From NCBI RefSeq assembly GCF_024496245.1, contig NZ_CP101740.1:620001-684000 (forward strand): a stretch of 64,000 bases of DNA, given 5' to 3'. Of this stretch, positions 28,048 through 37,097 are shown piece by piece. A model generated the notes under the pieces. That model did not search any database and was not told the DNA's origin. It worked only from the letters and a program-made list of their open reading frames with translations. The position numbers were made by a program, and so were the translations under genes. This DNA comes from Sphingomonas qomolangmaensis (GTDB lineage Bacteria; Pseudomonadota; Alphaproteobacteria; Sphingomonadales; Sphingomonadaceae). Position 1 is the first letter of the stretch, and each line of letters begins with the position of its first letter.

Positions 28048-28896
28048 ATGTCGATGCGCAACGCCATGTCGGTCGATGTCGAGGACTGGTTCCAGGTCGG
28101 CGCGTTCGAAAAGGTCATCGACAAGGCGAGCTGGCCGACGCTCGACCAGCGGGTCGATGCCAATACCAATGCGGTGCTCGACCTGTTTGCCGAGACGGGC
28201 ATGAAGGGCACCTTCTTCACGCTAGGCTGGGTCGCGCAGCGCAATCCCGCGCTGATGCGCCGGATCGTGGGCGAAGGCCATGAGGTTGCCAGCCACGGCT
28301 GGGACCATGCGCGGGTGTTCACGCTCACCGCCGAGCAGTTCCGCGCCGACCTCGCGCGCGCGCGCGCCGCGCTCGAAGATGCCAGCGGGCAGCTTGTCAC
28401 GGGCTATCGTGCGCCGAGCTTCTCGTTCGACACCCGCACCCCATGGGCGCATCAGGTGCTCGCCGAGGAAGGCTATGCCTATTCCTCGAGCATCGCGCCG
28501 ATTTCTCATGATCATTATGGCTGGCCCGATGCGCCGCGCGGGCTGTACCGCCCGCTGGCCGATTCGCCGCTGATCGAGTTCCCGGTGACGATCGCGCGGG
28601 TGCTGGGCAAGGAAGTGACTGCGGGCGGCGGCTTCTTCCGCTTGCTGCCGTCGCGCGTCGTCGAACGCGCGATCCTGCGCTCGAATGCCGACGACCAGCG
28701 CCCGGCGGTGTTCTATTTCCACCCTTGGGAGATCGACCCTGCGCAGCCGCGCGTGAGGGCCGCGCCGCTCAAGTCGCGCGTTCGCCACTATAGCCGGCTG
28801 GGCGCGATGGCGGGCAAGCTGCGCCGGCTGGCGCGGGGGCATGCCTGGGGCCGGGTCGATGCGGTGGTCGGCGCGCAAGCCCCGCTGATCGCGTGA
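28048..28896 (+). CDS. XrtA system polysaccharide deacetylase
   Basis: A 282-residue NodB-family deacetylase (carbohydrate esterase 4-like). The catalytic Asp pair is in MSVDVEDWFQ, the metal-binding histidines are in SHGWDHARVF, and GYRAPSFSFD is motif 3. It lacks a signal peptide, as do other XrtA-locus members, so it may act on lipid-linked or emerging glycan at the membrane. ATG at 28048; a second ATG at 28054 is possible. Confidence 0.92.
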   Translation: MSMRNAMSVDVEDWFQVGAFEKVIDKASWPTLDQRVDANTNAVLDLFAETGMKGTFFTLGWVAQRNPALMRRIVGEGHEVASHGWDHARVFTLTAEQFRADLARARAALEDASGQLVTGYRAPSFSFDTRTPWAHQVLAEEGYAYSSSIAPISHDHYGWPDAPRGLYRPLADSPLIEFPVTIARVLGKEVTAGGGFFRLLPSRVVERAILRSNADDQRPAVFYFHPWEIDPAQPRVRAAPLKSRVRHYSRLGAMAGKLRRLARGHAWGRVDAVVGAQAPLIA

Positions 28897-29945
28897 ACGC
28901 GCGTGCGCTTCCCCCGGCCACCGTCCGCACGGCTGATCTGCGTGACGCCGGCGAGTGCGCGCGCATCATCGCCTTCGTCGAGGCGCAGCCCGATGCGACG
29001 CCCTTTCATCTGCCGCAATGGAGCATCGCCACCGCGAAGGGCTGCGGCCAGGTCGCGCAGTATCTGGTGGCCGACCGCGGCGATGCCGGGATCGTTGGGG
29101 TGCTGCCGCTTACCGAGGTTCATTCGCCGCTGTTCGGGCGGGCGCTCGTCTCAACCGGCTTCGGTGTCGATGGCGGGATATTGGGGGAGGGGGACGCTGC
29201 GTTGGCGCAGGCGGCGTGGCGGCTCGCCGAGCAGCTTAGCTGCCCTACGCTCGAACTACGCGGCGGCGGCGATCCGGGCGAGGGGTTCGTGCGCAACACC
29301 GCGAGCTATGTCGGCTTCGCGCGCGACCTTGCTCCCGATGACGATGCCGAACTGCTCGCGATCCCGCGCAAGCAGCGCGCCGAGGTCCGCCGCGCGCTCG
29401 GCTTCGACCTCGAGGTGACGATCGATGCCGATCCGCGCGATCATTATACCGTTTATGCGCAGTCGGTGCGCAACCTCGGCACCCCGGTGTTTCCGGCGAG
29501 CCTTTTCCGCGCGGTCCTCGTGGCGTTCGGTGACGCTGCCGACATTCTGACGGTTCGGCATCAGGGCAGGGCGGTCGCCAGCGTGCTGAGCCTGTATTGG
29601 CGCGGCACCGTCTATCCCTATTGGGGCGGCGGCACGGCCGAAGCGCGCGCGCTGCGCGCCAATGACCGGATGTATTTCGCGCTGATGGGGCATGCCCGCG
29701 CGCGGGGCTGCACCCGCTTCGATTTCGGACGCTCGAAGACCGGCACCGGCGCGGCCGCGTTCAAGAAGAATTGGGGGTTCGAGGCGATCCCGCGCACCTA
29801 TTATACCCGCACCGCCGATGGCAGCGCACCGCGCGAGATCAATCCGCTTAGCCCCAAATACCGGCTGCAGGTTCGGGCGTGGTCAAAGCTGCCGCTGCCG
29901 ATCGCCAACCGGCTGGGGCCGTGGATCGCGCGGGGGCTGGGCTGA
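28893..29945 (+). CDS. FemAB family XrtA/PEP-CTERM system-associated protein
   Basis: A 350-residue GNAT-fold protein of the FemAB type: two tandem acyltransferase-like halves, with ARGCTRFDFGRSKTGTGAAAFKKNWGFEAIP as the C-terminal family signature (about residues 268-300, here split by normal family spacing). In Gram-positives FemAB proteins add amino acids to peptidoglycan; in XrtA loci the substrate is unknown, possibly the EPS or an aminoacyl modification of it. GTG at 28893 overlaps the deacetylase stop (GTGA). Confidence 0.88.
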   Translation: MNARALPPATVRTADLRDAGECARIIAFVEAQPDATPFHLPQWSIATAKGCGQVAQYLVADRGDAGIVGVLPLTEVHSPLFGRALVSTGFGVDGGILGEGDAALAQAAWRLAEQLSCPTLELRGGGDPGEGFVRNTASYVGFARDLAPDDDAELLAIPRKQRAEVRRALGFDLEVTIDADPRDHYTVYAQSVRNLGTPVFPASLFRAVLVAFGDAADILTVRHQGRAVASVLSLYWRGTVYPYWGGGTAEARALRANDRMYFALMGHARARGCTRFDFGRSKTGTGAAAFKKNWGFEAIPRTYYTRTADGSAPREINPLSPKYRLQVRAWSKLPLPIANRLGPWIARGLG

Positions 29946-31129
29946 TGCGCGACATCCTGTTCCTGGCGCATCGCGTGCCCTTTCCCCCCGATCGCGGCGA
30001 CAAGATCCGCGCGCATCACGTGCTCAAGCATCTGGCGAAGCACGCGCGCGTCCATCTGGTCGCGATGGCCGATGTCGAGGCCGACCTGCACCATGATGCG
30101 GTGCTCGCCGAGCATTGCGCGAGCCATGCCGTGATCTGGCGGTCGATGGGGCGCGCGCAGGCTGCTGCGACTGCACTGCTGCGCCGCCAGCCGATCTCGA
30201 TCGCCGCCTTCGCGCATCCCGAATATGCCCGGGCGGTGCAGCGCACGCTGGCGGCGCATCCGATCGACACGATCTTCGTCTATTCGGGGCAGATGGCGCA
30301 ATATGTCCCCGCCGCCTTTGCCGGGCGCATCGTGATGGATTTCTGCGACGTCGATTCGGCCAAGTTCGCCGATTATGCCGAGGGCGCGTCGCTGCCGATG
30401 GCGATAATGATGCGCCGCGAGGATCGCCTGCTCGCGCGGTTCGAGGCGCAGGTCGCGGCGCGTGCCGATGCCAGCCTGTTCGTCAGCGAGGCCGAAGCTG
30501 CGTTGTTCCGGTCGCGCACCGGCGCCGCGCGGGTGCAGGTGATCGAGAACGGCATCGATACCGGCTTCTTCGACCCCGCCGCAGGGTTTGCGGGGGCAGG
30601 GGAAGCCGGCCCGTTGATCGTCTTCACCGGGCAGATGGATTATCGCCCGAATGTGGATGCGGTCATCTGGTTCGCGCGTGAAGTGATGCCGCTGGTCCGC
30701 CGAAGCCACCCGACCGCGCGCTTCGCGATCGTCGGGCGGGCGCCCGTGCCGGAGGTATCGCGGCTGGCCAGCGAGAGCGTGCTGGTGACCGGCGAAGTCG
30801 CCGATGTGCGCGGCTGGCTCGCTGCCGCTGCGGTGGTGGTCGCACCGCTCAAGATCGCGCGCGGCATCCAGAACAAGGTGCTCGAGGCGATGGCGATGGC
30901 GCGCCCGGTGCTCGCCAGCGCCGCCGCCGCCGAGGGGATTGATCATGCCGGCACGATCACCGTCGCCGACACCCCCGCCGGCTATGTCTCGGCGATCGAT
31001 GCGCTGATCGCCGGCCCCGGCGACCTCGGCCCCGCGGCGCGGCGGCAGGTCGAGCGGCGCTATGGCTGGCCGGCACGGCTCGGGCCGCTCGATGCGTTGC
31101 TCGGGCTCGAAACCAGGGCCGCGGCGTGA
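29945..31129 (+). CDS. XrtA/PEP-CTERM system glycosyltransferase (TIGR03087-like)
   Basis: A 394-residue GT-B glycosyltransferase. The N-terminus MRDILFLAHRVPFPPDRGDKIR is characteristic of this XrtA subfamily. The C-terminal GT4-like donor domain includes FTGQMDYRPNVDAVIWF, IVGRAPVPEV, VVVAPLKIARGIQNKVLEAM and the EX7E-like segment. It should add one sugar to the EPS repeat unit. ATG at 29945 overlaps the preceding stop; there is no signal peptide, consistent with a cytoplasmic enzyme. Confidence 0.9.
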   Translation: MRDILFLAHRVPFPPDRGDKIRAHHVLKHLAKHARVHLVAMADVEADLHHDAVLAEHCASHAVIWRSMGRAQAAATALLRRQPISIAAFAHPEYARAVQRTLAAHPIDTIFVYSGQMAQYVPAAFAGRIVMDFCDVDSAKFADYAEGASLPMAIMMRREDRLLARFEAQVAARADASLFVSEAEAALFRSRTGAARVQVIENGIDTGFFDPAAGFAGAGEAGPLIVFTGQMDYRPNVDAVIWFAREVMPLVRRSHPTARFAIVGRAPVPEVSRLASESVLVTGEVADVRGWLAAAAVVVAPLKIARGIQNKVLEAMAMARPVLASAAAAEGIDHAGTITVADTPAGYVSAIDALIAGPGDLGPAARRQVERRYGWPARLGPLDALLGLETRAAA

Positions 31130-32661
31130 CGATCGCGATTTCGGCGGCGGATTTCGCCCGCGCCGGCGGCTTCGACGTGCGCTGGCGTCGCCACGCCGCG
31201 TTCCTGGCCTTCGCCTGGGCGGCGATCCTGCTGATCTTCGCGCGCGACGTCGCCGATTTGGCCGACATCTACTGGAACTCGACCACCTTCGGGCATTGTC
31301 TGTTCATCCTGCCGGTGGTCGGCTGGCTGGTGTGGCAGCGCAAGGAAGCGCTGCCCGCGGTGCCGGTGGCCGCCTGGTGGCCCGCGCTCGCGCTGGTGGC
31401 GCTGGGGGCGCTCGGCTGGTTCGTCGGCGAGATCGCCGGGGTCGCGCTCGCACGGCATCTCGGGCTGGTGCTGATGCTCCAGGGCGCGGTCGTGACAATC
31501 CTGGGACCGCAGGTCGCGTGCGCGCTGCTGTTCCCGATCGCGTATCTGCTCTTCCTCGTGCCCTTCGGCGAGGCGTTCGAGGCGCCGCTGCAGGACGTCA
31601 CCGTCGCGCTGCTGATGCCGATGCTCCACGCCGCGGGGGTGCCCGCGGTGGTCGACGGTGTGCTCATCACCACCCCCAAGGGCTATTTCGAGGTGGCCGA
31701 GGCGTGTTCGGGGGCGAAGTTCCTCATCGCGATGCTCGCTTACGGCGTGCTCGTCGCCAATGTCTGCTTCGTGTCGTGGCCGCGCCGCGCGGCGTTCATG
31801 GTCGTCGCGATCGTCGTGCCGATCCTGGCCAACGGTGTGCGCGCCTGGGGGACGATCTATGCCGCCGAACTGACCTCGGTCGAGGCGGCGACGGGGTTCG
31901 ACCATATCGTCTATGGCTGGGTGTTCTTCGCCTTCGTGATGGTCGCGGTGCTGGCGATCGGCTGGCGCTGGTTCGATCGCGATCCCGATGCGGCGTGGTT
32001 CGATGCGAGCCGGCTGCAGGCGATTCCCCGCCGTACCACCGACGTTTTCCGCGCGACTGGCTTTGTCATCGCGATTGCGGTGGCCGCCGCGGGCTGGGCG
32101 CACGCGATCGACGCGCGCGCCGCGCCGCTGCCCGATCGGATCGCGCTGCCAGAAGTTCCAGGCTGGACCCGCGTTCCCACCGCGACCGCCGCGCCCTGGG
32201 TACCGAATTACCCCGGCGCCGACCGTTTCGCGATGGCGCGCTATGGCGATGGATCGGGCGCGACGGTCGATCTCGCGATCGCGGTCTATGCCAACCAGCA
32301 TGAGGGCAAGGAGCTCGTCGGCTTCGGCATTGGCGCGATTCGGGAGAATGATCGCTGGATCCGCGTTCACGACCTGCCCGATCTGGCGGGCGGCGCGGCG
32401 CTTCGCATGACGCATGCCGGCCCGATCGAGCGCGAGACGGTGACGTGGCACCGCATCGGCGCTACGCTCACCGGCGACGCAAGGCGCGTGAAGCTGGAGA
32501 CGCTGCGGGTGAAATTGACGGGCGACGACAGCCGCGCGGTGGCGGTGCTGGCATCGACGGTGCGGGTGCCGGGGCAGGACAGCCGCGCGGTGCTGGAACG
32601 CTTCGTCGCGGCGGCGGGGCCGATCGAACGGATGGCCGATCGCGCCTCGGGGCGCAGATGA
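31126..32661 (+). CDS. xrtA: Exosortase A fused to an EpsI domain
   Basis: A 511-residue polytopic membrane transpeptidase. About eight hydrophobic helices cover residues 20-290. The catalytic triad is visible: C194 in VAEACSGAKFL, R239 in LANGVRAWGT and H260 in FDHIVYGW. Residues ~315-511 form an EpsI (DUF3485-like) periplasmic domain following one more helix. Exosortases cleave PEP-CTERM sorting signals and link the protein to a surface carrier. GTG at 31126 overlaps the glycosyltransferase stop. In many genomes EpsI is a separate gene; the fusion is common in sphingomonads. Confidence 0.95.
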   Translation: MTIAISAADFARAGGFDVRWRRHAAFLAFAWAAILLIFARDVADLADIYWNSTTFGHCLFILPVVGWLVWQRKEALPAVPVAAWWPALALVALGALGWFVGEIAGVALARHLGLVLMLQGAVVTILGPQVACALLFPIAYLLFLVPFGEAFEAPLQDVTVALLMPMLHAAGVPAVVDGVLITTPKGYFEVAEACSGAKFLIAMLAYGVLVANVCFVSWPRRAAFMVVAIVVPILANGVRAWGTIYAAELTSVEAATGFDHIVYGWVFFAFVMVAVLAIGWRWFDRDPDAAWFDASRLQAIPRRTTDVFRATGFVIAIAVAAAGWAHAIDARAAPLPDRIALPEVPGWTRVPTATAAPWVPNYPGADRFAMARYGDGSGATVDLAIAVYANQHEGKELVGFGIGAIRENDRWIRVHDLPDLAGGAALRMTHAGPIERETVTWHRIGATLTGDARRVKLETLRVKLTGDDSRAVAVLASTVRVPGQDSRAVLERFVAAAGPIERMADRASGRR

Positions 32662-32671
32662 GAGCTATCCA

Positions 32672-32760
32672 TCGTCATTCCCGGGCGGGCGGGGATCGAT
32701 ATCTGCAACCGCGGCGGATGGTCCGGCAACACTGGATCCCCGCCGTTGCGGGGATGACGA
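32672..32760. repeat. REP-like inverted repeat pair
   Basis: Imperfect inverted arms of about 27 bases (32672-32698 and 32734-32760) of the TCGTCAT-CCCCGC type. The right arm contains the mini-hairpin CCCCGC-CGTT-GCGGGG. It fills most of the gap between xrtA and the amidotransferase gene. Confidence 0.7.
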
Positions 32761-32792
32761 GCGTGGGTGCCGGGGCAGGGGACACGCGCTGA

Positions 32793-34676
32793 ATGTGCGG
32801 CATTGCAGGCCTGTTCTACCCCGGCACCCCCAAGCCCGTCGAACCCGCGCGCATCGCCGCGATGACCGACGCGCTCGCGCATCGCGGGCCTGACGGGTCG
32901 GGAATCTGGACCGCGCCCGGCGTGGGCTTCGGCCACCGCCGCTTGTCCATCATCGACCTGGCGGGCGGGCGGCAGCCGATGGCGACCGACGATGGCGAGA
33001 TCACCGTCACCTATAATGGCGAGATCTACAATTTCGCTGAAGTCCGCGCCGAACTCGAGGCGAAGGGCGCGCACTTCCGCACCGCGGGCGATACCGAGGT
33101 ACTGCTGCACGGCTGGCGCGCATGGGGGCCTGAGCTGCTCGATCGGCTCAACGGCATGTTCGCCTTCGCGCTGCACGACAGCCGCCGCCAATCCCTGTTT
33201 CTCGCGCGCGACCGGATGGGGGTGAAGCCGCTCCATTATGTCGAACTTGCCGACGGCGCGCTTGCATTCGCGTCCGAACTGAAGGGATTGCTCGCGCATC
33301 CTTTGCTGCGGCGCGAACTCGACGTGCGCGCGATCGAGGATTTCATGGGGCTTGGCTATGTCCCCGACGATGCCTGCCTGATCGCCGGAGCGAAGAAGCT
33401 CCCCGCCGGCCACTTCCTGCTGGTCGAACGCGGGCATCCGGTGCCGCAACCACGCAAATGGTGGGACGTCGATTTCTCGCAGCGTGCCAAGGGCAGCGCC
33501 CGCGACCTGCAGGCCGAACTCACCGATCACCTGCGCGCCGCGGTGCGATCGCGGATGGTCGCCGACGTGCCGCTGGGCGCATTCCTGTCGGGCGGGGTCG
33601 ATAGCTCGGCGGTGGTGGCGCTGATGGCCGAGGCGAGCCCGCGCGCGGTGCAGACCTGCACGATCGGCTTCGACGAGGCGGGGCATGACGAACGCGCGCA
33701 CGCACAGGCGATCGCCGATCGCTTCGCCACCGATCACCGAGTCCGCACCGTCGCTTCGGACGATTTCGCGTTGATCGACACGCTGGTGGCGGCGTTCGAC
33801 GAACCCTTTGCCGATGCCTCGGCGCTCGCCACCTATCGCGTCTGCGAACTGGCGCGCGAGCGGGTGACGGTGGCGCTGTCGGGCGACGGTGCCGACGAGG
33901 CGATGGCGGGCTATCGCCGCTATCGCTTCCACGCCGCCGAGGAGCGGGTGCGCGGGCTGTTGCCGGCGGCGCTTCGCCGTGGTGCCGGCGCGCTCGGGGC
34001 GATCTACCCCAAGGCCGATTGGGCACCGCGTCCGCTGCGCGCCAGGACGACCTTGCTCGCGCTCGCCGAAGATGGTCCGACTGCCTATGCCAAGTCGGTC
34101 GGGGTGACGTTGCCCGCGATCCGCGAGGGGCTGTACAATGCCGCCACCCGCCGCGCGCTTGGGGGCCATCGCGCCGAAAGGCGCTATATCGAAACGATGC
34201 GCGCCGCGCCGGCCCGCGACGGGCTCGACGCCGCGCAATATGCCGATTTCAAGCATTGGCTGCCCGGCGACATTCTCACCAAGGTCGATCGCACCAGCAT
34301 GGCGGTGAGCCTCGAAGCGCGCGAACCGTTGCTCGACCACCGGCTGATCGAATTCGCCGCGACGCTGCCAACTTCGCTCCGGATACGAGGCAGCGAGGGC
34401 AAGTGGCTGATGAAGAAGGCGATGGAGCCGTATCTGCCGCGCGAAATCCTGTATCGGCCCAAGATGGGGTTCGTGACGCCGATCAGCGCGTGGTTCCGTG
34501 GGCCGCTGGCCGATGATGCCGCGAACCTGGCACGGTCGGCGGTGCTCGCGACGTGGTTCGAGCCGGCGGCGATCGAACGGCTGGCAAGCGAGCACAAGGC
34601 GGGGAGGGCCGAGCATGGCCGGACGCTGTGGCAATTGCTGATGCTGGAGAAGAGCGTCGCGCGGTTGTTCGCTTAA
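32793..34676 (+). CDS. XrtA/PEP-CTERM system amidotransferase (asparagine synthase-like)
   Basis: A 627-residue two-domain protein. The N-terminal class II glutaminase (residues 2-200) has nucleophile C2 in MCGIAGLFYPG. The C-terminal asparagine synthase ATP-pyrophosphatase domain has the PP-loop FLSGGVDSSAV and VALSGDGADEAMAGYRRY. It is longer than AsnB of enterics and matches the XrtA-locus amidotransferase, likely amidating a sugar acid of the EPS. It is the last gene of the rightward locus, before a bidirectional terminator. Confidence 0.93.
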   Translation: MCGIAGLFYPGTPKPVEPARIAAMTDALAHRGPDGSGIWTAPGVGFGHRRLSIIDLAGGRQPMATDDGEITVTYNGEIYNFAEVRAELEAKGAHFRTAGDTEVLLHGWRAWGPELLDRLNGMFAFALHDSRRQSLFLARDRMGVKPLHYVELADGALAFASELKGLLAHPLLRRELDVRAIEDFMGLGYVPDDACLIAGAKKLPAGHFLLVERGHPVPQPRKWWDVDFSQRAKGSARDLQAELTDHLRAAVRSRMVADVPLGAFLSGGVDSSAVVALMAEASPRAVQTCTIGFDEAGHDERAHAQAIADRFATDHRVRTVASDDFALIDTLVAAFDEPFADASALATYRVCELARERVTVALSGDGADEAMAGYRRYRFHAAEERVRGLLPAALRRGAGALGAIYPKADWAPRPLRARTTLLALAEDGPTAYAKSVGVTLPAIREGLYNAATRRALGGHRAERRYIETMRAAPARDGLDAAQYADFKHWLPGDILTKVDRTSMAVSLEAREPLLDHRLIEFAATLPTSLRIRGSEGKWLMKKAMEPYLPREILYRPKMGFVTPISAWFRGPLADDAANLARSAVLATWFEPAAIERLASEHKAGRAEHGRTLWQLLMLEKSVARLFA

Positions 34677-34707
34677 AACCCTCTCCTGCTTGCGGGAGAG
34701 GGGTTTT
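34675..34707. terminator. Bidirectional terminator at the end of the XrtA locus
   Basis: AAAACC-CTCTCC pairs with GGAGAGGGGTTTT around loop TGCTTGC. It lies between convergent amidotransferase and esterase genes. Confidence 0.75.
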
Positions 34708-35683
34708 AGGTTGCCATATGCCGTGCGACCCAGGTTGCGAACAGCGCGCCCCAGCCGTGCGCCGGGTGCGCCGGATCCGCCGCCATCCCGAAGCCATGCC
34801 CGCCCTTTTCGTAGAAATGCCCTTCGACCGGCACTTTCGCGGCGCGCGCTGCGGTCAGCATCGACAGCCCCATCTCGAGCGGCACCAGTCCGTCATCGGC
34901 GGCGTGCAGCAGGAAGATCGGCGGCGTCTGCGCGGTCACCCGCGCGACGGTGTCGTAGCGCGCCAGAATCGCCGGATCGGCGACGTCGCCCACCAGGTTG
35001 CGGCCCGACCCGTTGAGCTTGTCGTCATAGGTCAGTGCGGTCACCGGATAGACCAGCCCCGAAAATGCCGGGCGCGCATCGCCGCGATCGGCTGCGTCGA
35101 CCGCTGTGTATACCGGGTCGGCATGCCCCACGGTCAGCGACGCCGCCAGATGCCCGCCCGCCGAAAAACCGAGGATGCCGAGCTTCGCCGGATCGATGCC
35201 GAGCGAGCCCGCGCGCGCGCGGATCAGCCGCATTGCGCGCTGCGCGTCCTGCAGCGGTACGTCGGCGCGCTGGCTCCAGCCTTCGCCGGGCAGGCGATAG
35301 GTGAGCACGAACACTGTATAGCCCAGCGGATTGAGCACCCGCGCCACGCCCGCGCCCTCATTCTCGACCGACACGAAGCTGTAACCGCCGCCGGGGATCG
35401 ACAGCACGCCGATGCCGTTGGGCTTGGCGGGGCGATAGACCGACACTGTCGGCTCGGCCACGCCGCGCATCCATAGTTCGCGGCCATCCTCGGGGCCGTC
35501 GCGCTTGGGCACCGGCAGCGTCGCGGGCGCCCCCGGCGCCCCGCCCGGCCAAAGCTTGAAATGCTCGCGCGTCGGCCATTGCAGCGTCGTGCGCTGCAGC
35601 GGCGTGGCGCGCGCGACACCCGCGGCGGCACCGGTCACCGCCATCGCCGCGCTCGCGCCCAATATCGTTCGCCGGTCGATCAT
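34706..35683 (-). CDS. Alpha/beta hydrolase, exported (acetyl-xylan esterase/BD-FAE-like)
   Basis: A 325-residue esterase with a twin-arginine-type signal (MIDRRTILGASAAMAVTGAAA). The oxyanion motif is IPGGGY, the nucleophile elbow GFSAGGH, the acid DDGLVP and the catalytic His in GGHGFG. It fits small periplasmic carbohydrate esterases. The ATG at 35683 places the Tat motif at the N-terminus; the longer frame upstream adds unlike sequence. The substrate is unknown. Confidence 0.86.
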   Translation of the reverse strand: MIDRRTILGASAAMAVTGAAAGVARATPLQRTTLQWPTREHFKLWPGGAPGAPATLPVPKRDGPEDGRELWMRGVAEPTVSVYRPAKPNGIGVLSIPGGGYSFVSVENEGAGVARVLNPLGYTVFVLTYRLPGEGWSQRADVPLQDAQRAMRLIRARAGSLGIDPAKLGILGFSAGGHLAASLTVGHADPVYTAVDAADRGDARPAFSGLVYPVTALTYDDKLNGSGRNLVGDVADPAILARYDTVARVTAQTPPIFLLHAADDGLVPLEMGLSMLTAARAAKVPVEGHFYEKGGHGFGMAADPAHPAHGWGALFATWVARHMAT

Positions 35684-35791
35684 CGCTGTCTCACCTGTCA
35701 CCGCGGCGTCACCCCGCGCGCCTAATCTTTGCATCCTTCGACACGCTCCCATATGGGCAGCGCAACTGGTTTCTATCCGAAAGGCTCATCT

Positions 35792-36997
35792 GTGAAAGAC
35801 GTTCTGGTGATCGGTGCGGGCGGCGTATCGTCGGTTGCAGTCCACAAGATGGCGAAGAACCCCGATTTGTTCGGGAAGATCACGCTGGCGAGCCGCCGCC
35901 GCTTCAAATGCGATGCGATCGCCAAGTCGGTGATGGAGCGCTACGGCGTCGAGATCGCCACCGCCGAAGTCGATGCCGACGATGTCGAGGCGACCGCGCG
36001 GCTGATCGAACAGGTCAAGCCCGCGCTGCTGGTGAACCTGGCTTTGCCCTATCAGGATCTCAACCTGATGGAGGCGTGCCTCAAGACTGGCACCCATTAT
36101 CTCGACACCGCCAATTACGAGCCGCGCGACCAGGCGAAGTTCGAATATAGCTGGCAATGGGCGTATCAGCAGCGCTTCAAGGAAGCCGGGCTGATGGCGC
36201 TGCTGGGGTCGGGGTTCGATCCGGGCGTCACCAGCGTGTTCGCGACCTATATCAAGAAGCATCTGCTCGACCGGATCGACACGCTCGACATTCTCGATTG
36301 CAACGGCGGCGATCACGGCCAGCATTTCGCGACCAACTTCAACCCCGAGATCAACATTCGCGAGGTGACCGCGCCCGCGCGTCATTATGAAAACGGCGAA
36401 TGGGTCGAAACCCCGGCGCTGAGCGAGCGTCAGGTGTTCATCTTCGACCAGGTCGGCGCGAAGAACATGTATCTGATGTACCACGAGGAGCTCGAAAGCC
36501 TCGCCAAGCACCTGCCCGAGATCAAGCGGATCCGCTTCTGGATGACCTTCGGCGAGCAATATCTGACGCATCTGCGCGTGCTTGAAAATGTCGGCATGAC
36601 CTCGATCGAGCCGGTGATGTTCGAAGGCCGCGAGATCGTGCCGCTGCAGTTCCTCAAGGCGGTGCTGCCCGAACCCTCGACGCTGGGCGAAACGACCAAG
36701 GGCAAGACCAATATCGGCGACATCGCCACCGGCGAGAAGGATGGCAAGCAGAAGACCGTCTATGTCTATAACGTCTGCGACCATGAGGACGCCTATGCCG
36801 AGACGGGCAACCAGGCGGTGAGCTACACCACCGGCGTGCCTGCGATGATCGGGGCGGCGTTGATGCTGGGCGGCATTTGGAAGGGCGAGGGCGTGTTCAA
36901 CATCGAACAGCTCGATCCCGATCCCTTCATGGACATGCTCAACGCGCATGGCCTGCCGTGGCAGGTCAAGGAACTGCCCGAACCGCTGCGGTTCTGA
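35792..36997 (+). CDS. Saccharopine dehydrogenase family: carboxynorspermidine/carboxyspermidine dehydrogenase
   Basis: A 401-residue enzyme that condenses a diamine with aspartate semialdehyde and reduces the product with NADPH to carboxy(nor)spermidine. The N-terminal Rossmann motif is VLVIGAGGVSSVAVHK, followed by LASRRRFKCDAIA. The identification rests on the adjacent nspC. The start is GTG at 35792 with AAGG about 9 bases upstream, giving the family N-terminus (VKDVLVIGAGG); an in-frame ATG at 35753 is less likely. A repeat hairpin separates it from nspC. Confidence 0.9.
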   Translation: MKDVLVIGAGGVSSVAVHKMAKNPDLFGKITLASRRRFKCDAIAKSVMERYGVEIATAEVDADDVEATARLIEQVKPALLVNLALPYQDLNLMEACLKTGTHYLDTANYEPRDQAKFEYSWQWAYQQRFKEAGLMALLGSGFDPGVTSVFATYIKKHLLDRIDTLDILDCNGGDHGQHFATNFNPEINIREVTAPARHYENGEWVETPALSERQVFIFDQVGAKNMYLMYHEELESLAKHLPEIKRIRFWMTFGEQYLTHLRVLENVGMTSIEPVMFEGREIVPLQFLKAVLPEPSTLGETTKGKTNIGDIATGEKDGKQKTVYVYNVCDHEDAYAETGNQAVSYTTGVPAMIGAALMLGGIWKGEGVFNIEQLDPDPFMDMLNAHGLPWQVKELPEPLRF

Positions 36998-37011
36998 CGA
37001 TCGGGAGGATC

Positions 37012-37092
37012 GTCACCCCAGCGAAAGCTGGGGTCTCGTGCCGCAATCGCGGCGCTTCGTTACGGGGAGACCCCAGCTTTCGCTGGGGTGAC
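37012..37092. repeat. Perfect REP-like inverted repeat abutting nspC
   Basis: Two perfectly complementary 26-base arms (37012-37037 and 37067-37092). Each arm is itself a mini-hairpin, CCCCAGC-GAAA-GCTGGGG and its complement. The right arm ends 5 bases before the first nspC ATG, so it covers the ribosome-binding region. Confidence 0.9.
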
Positions 37093-37097
37093 GTGCT

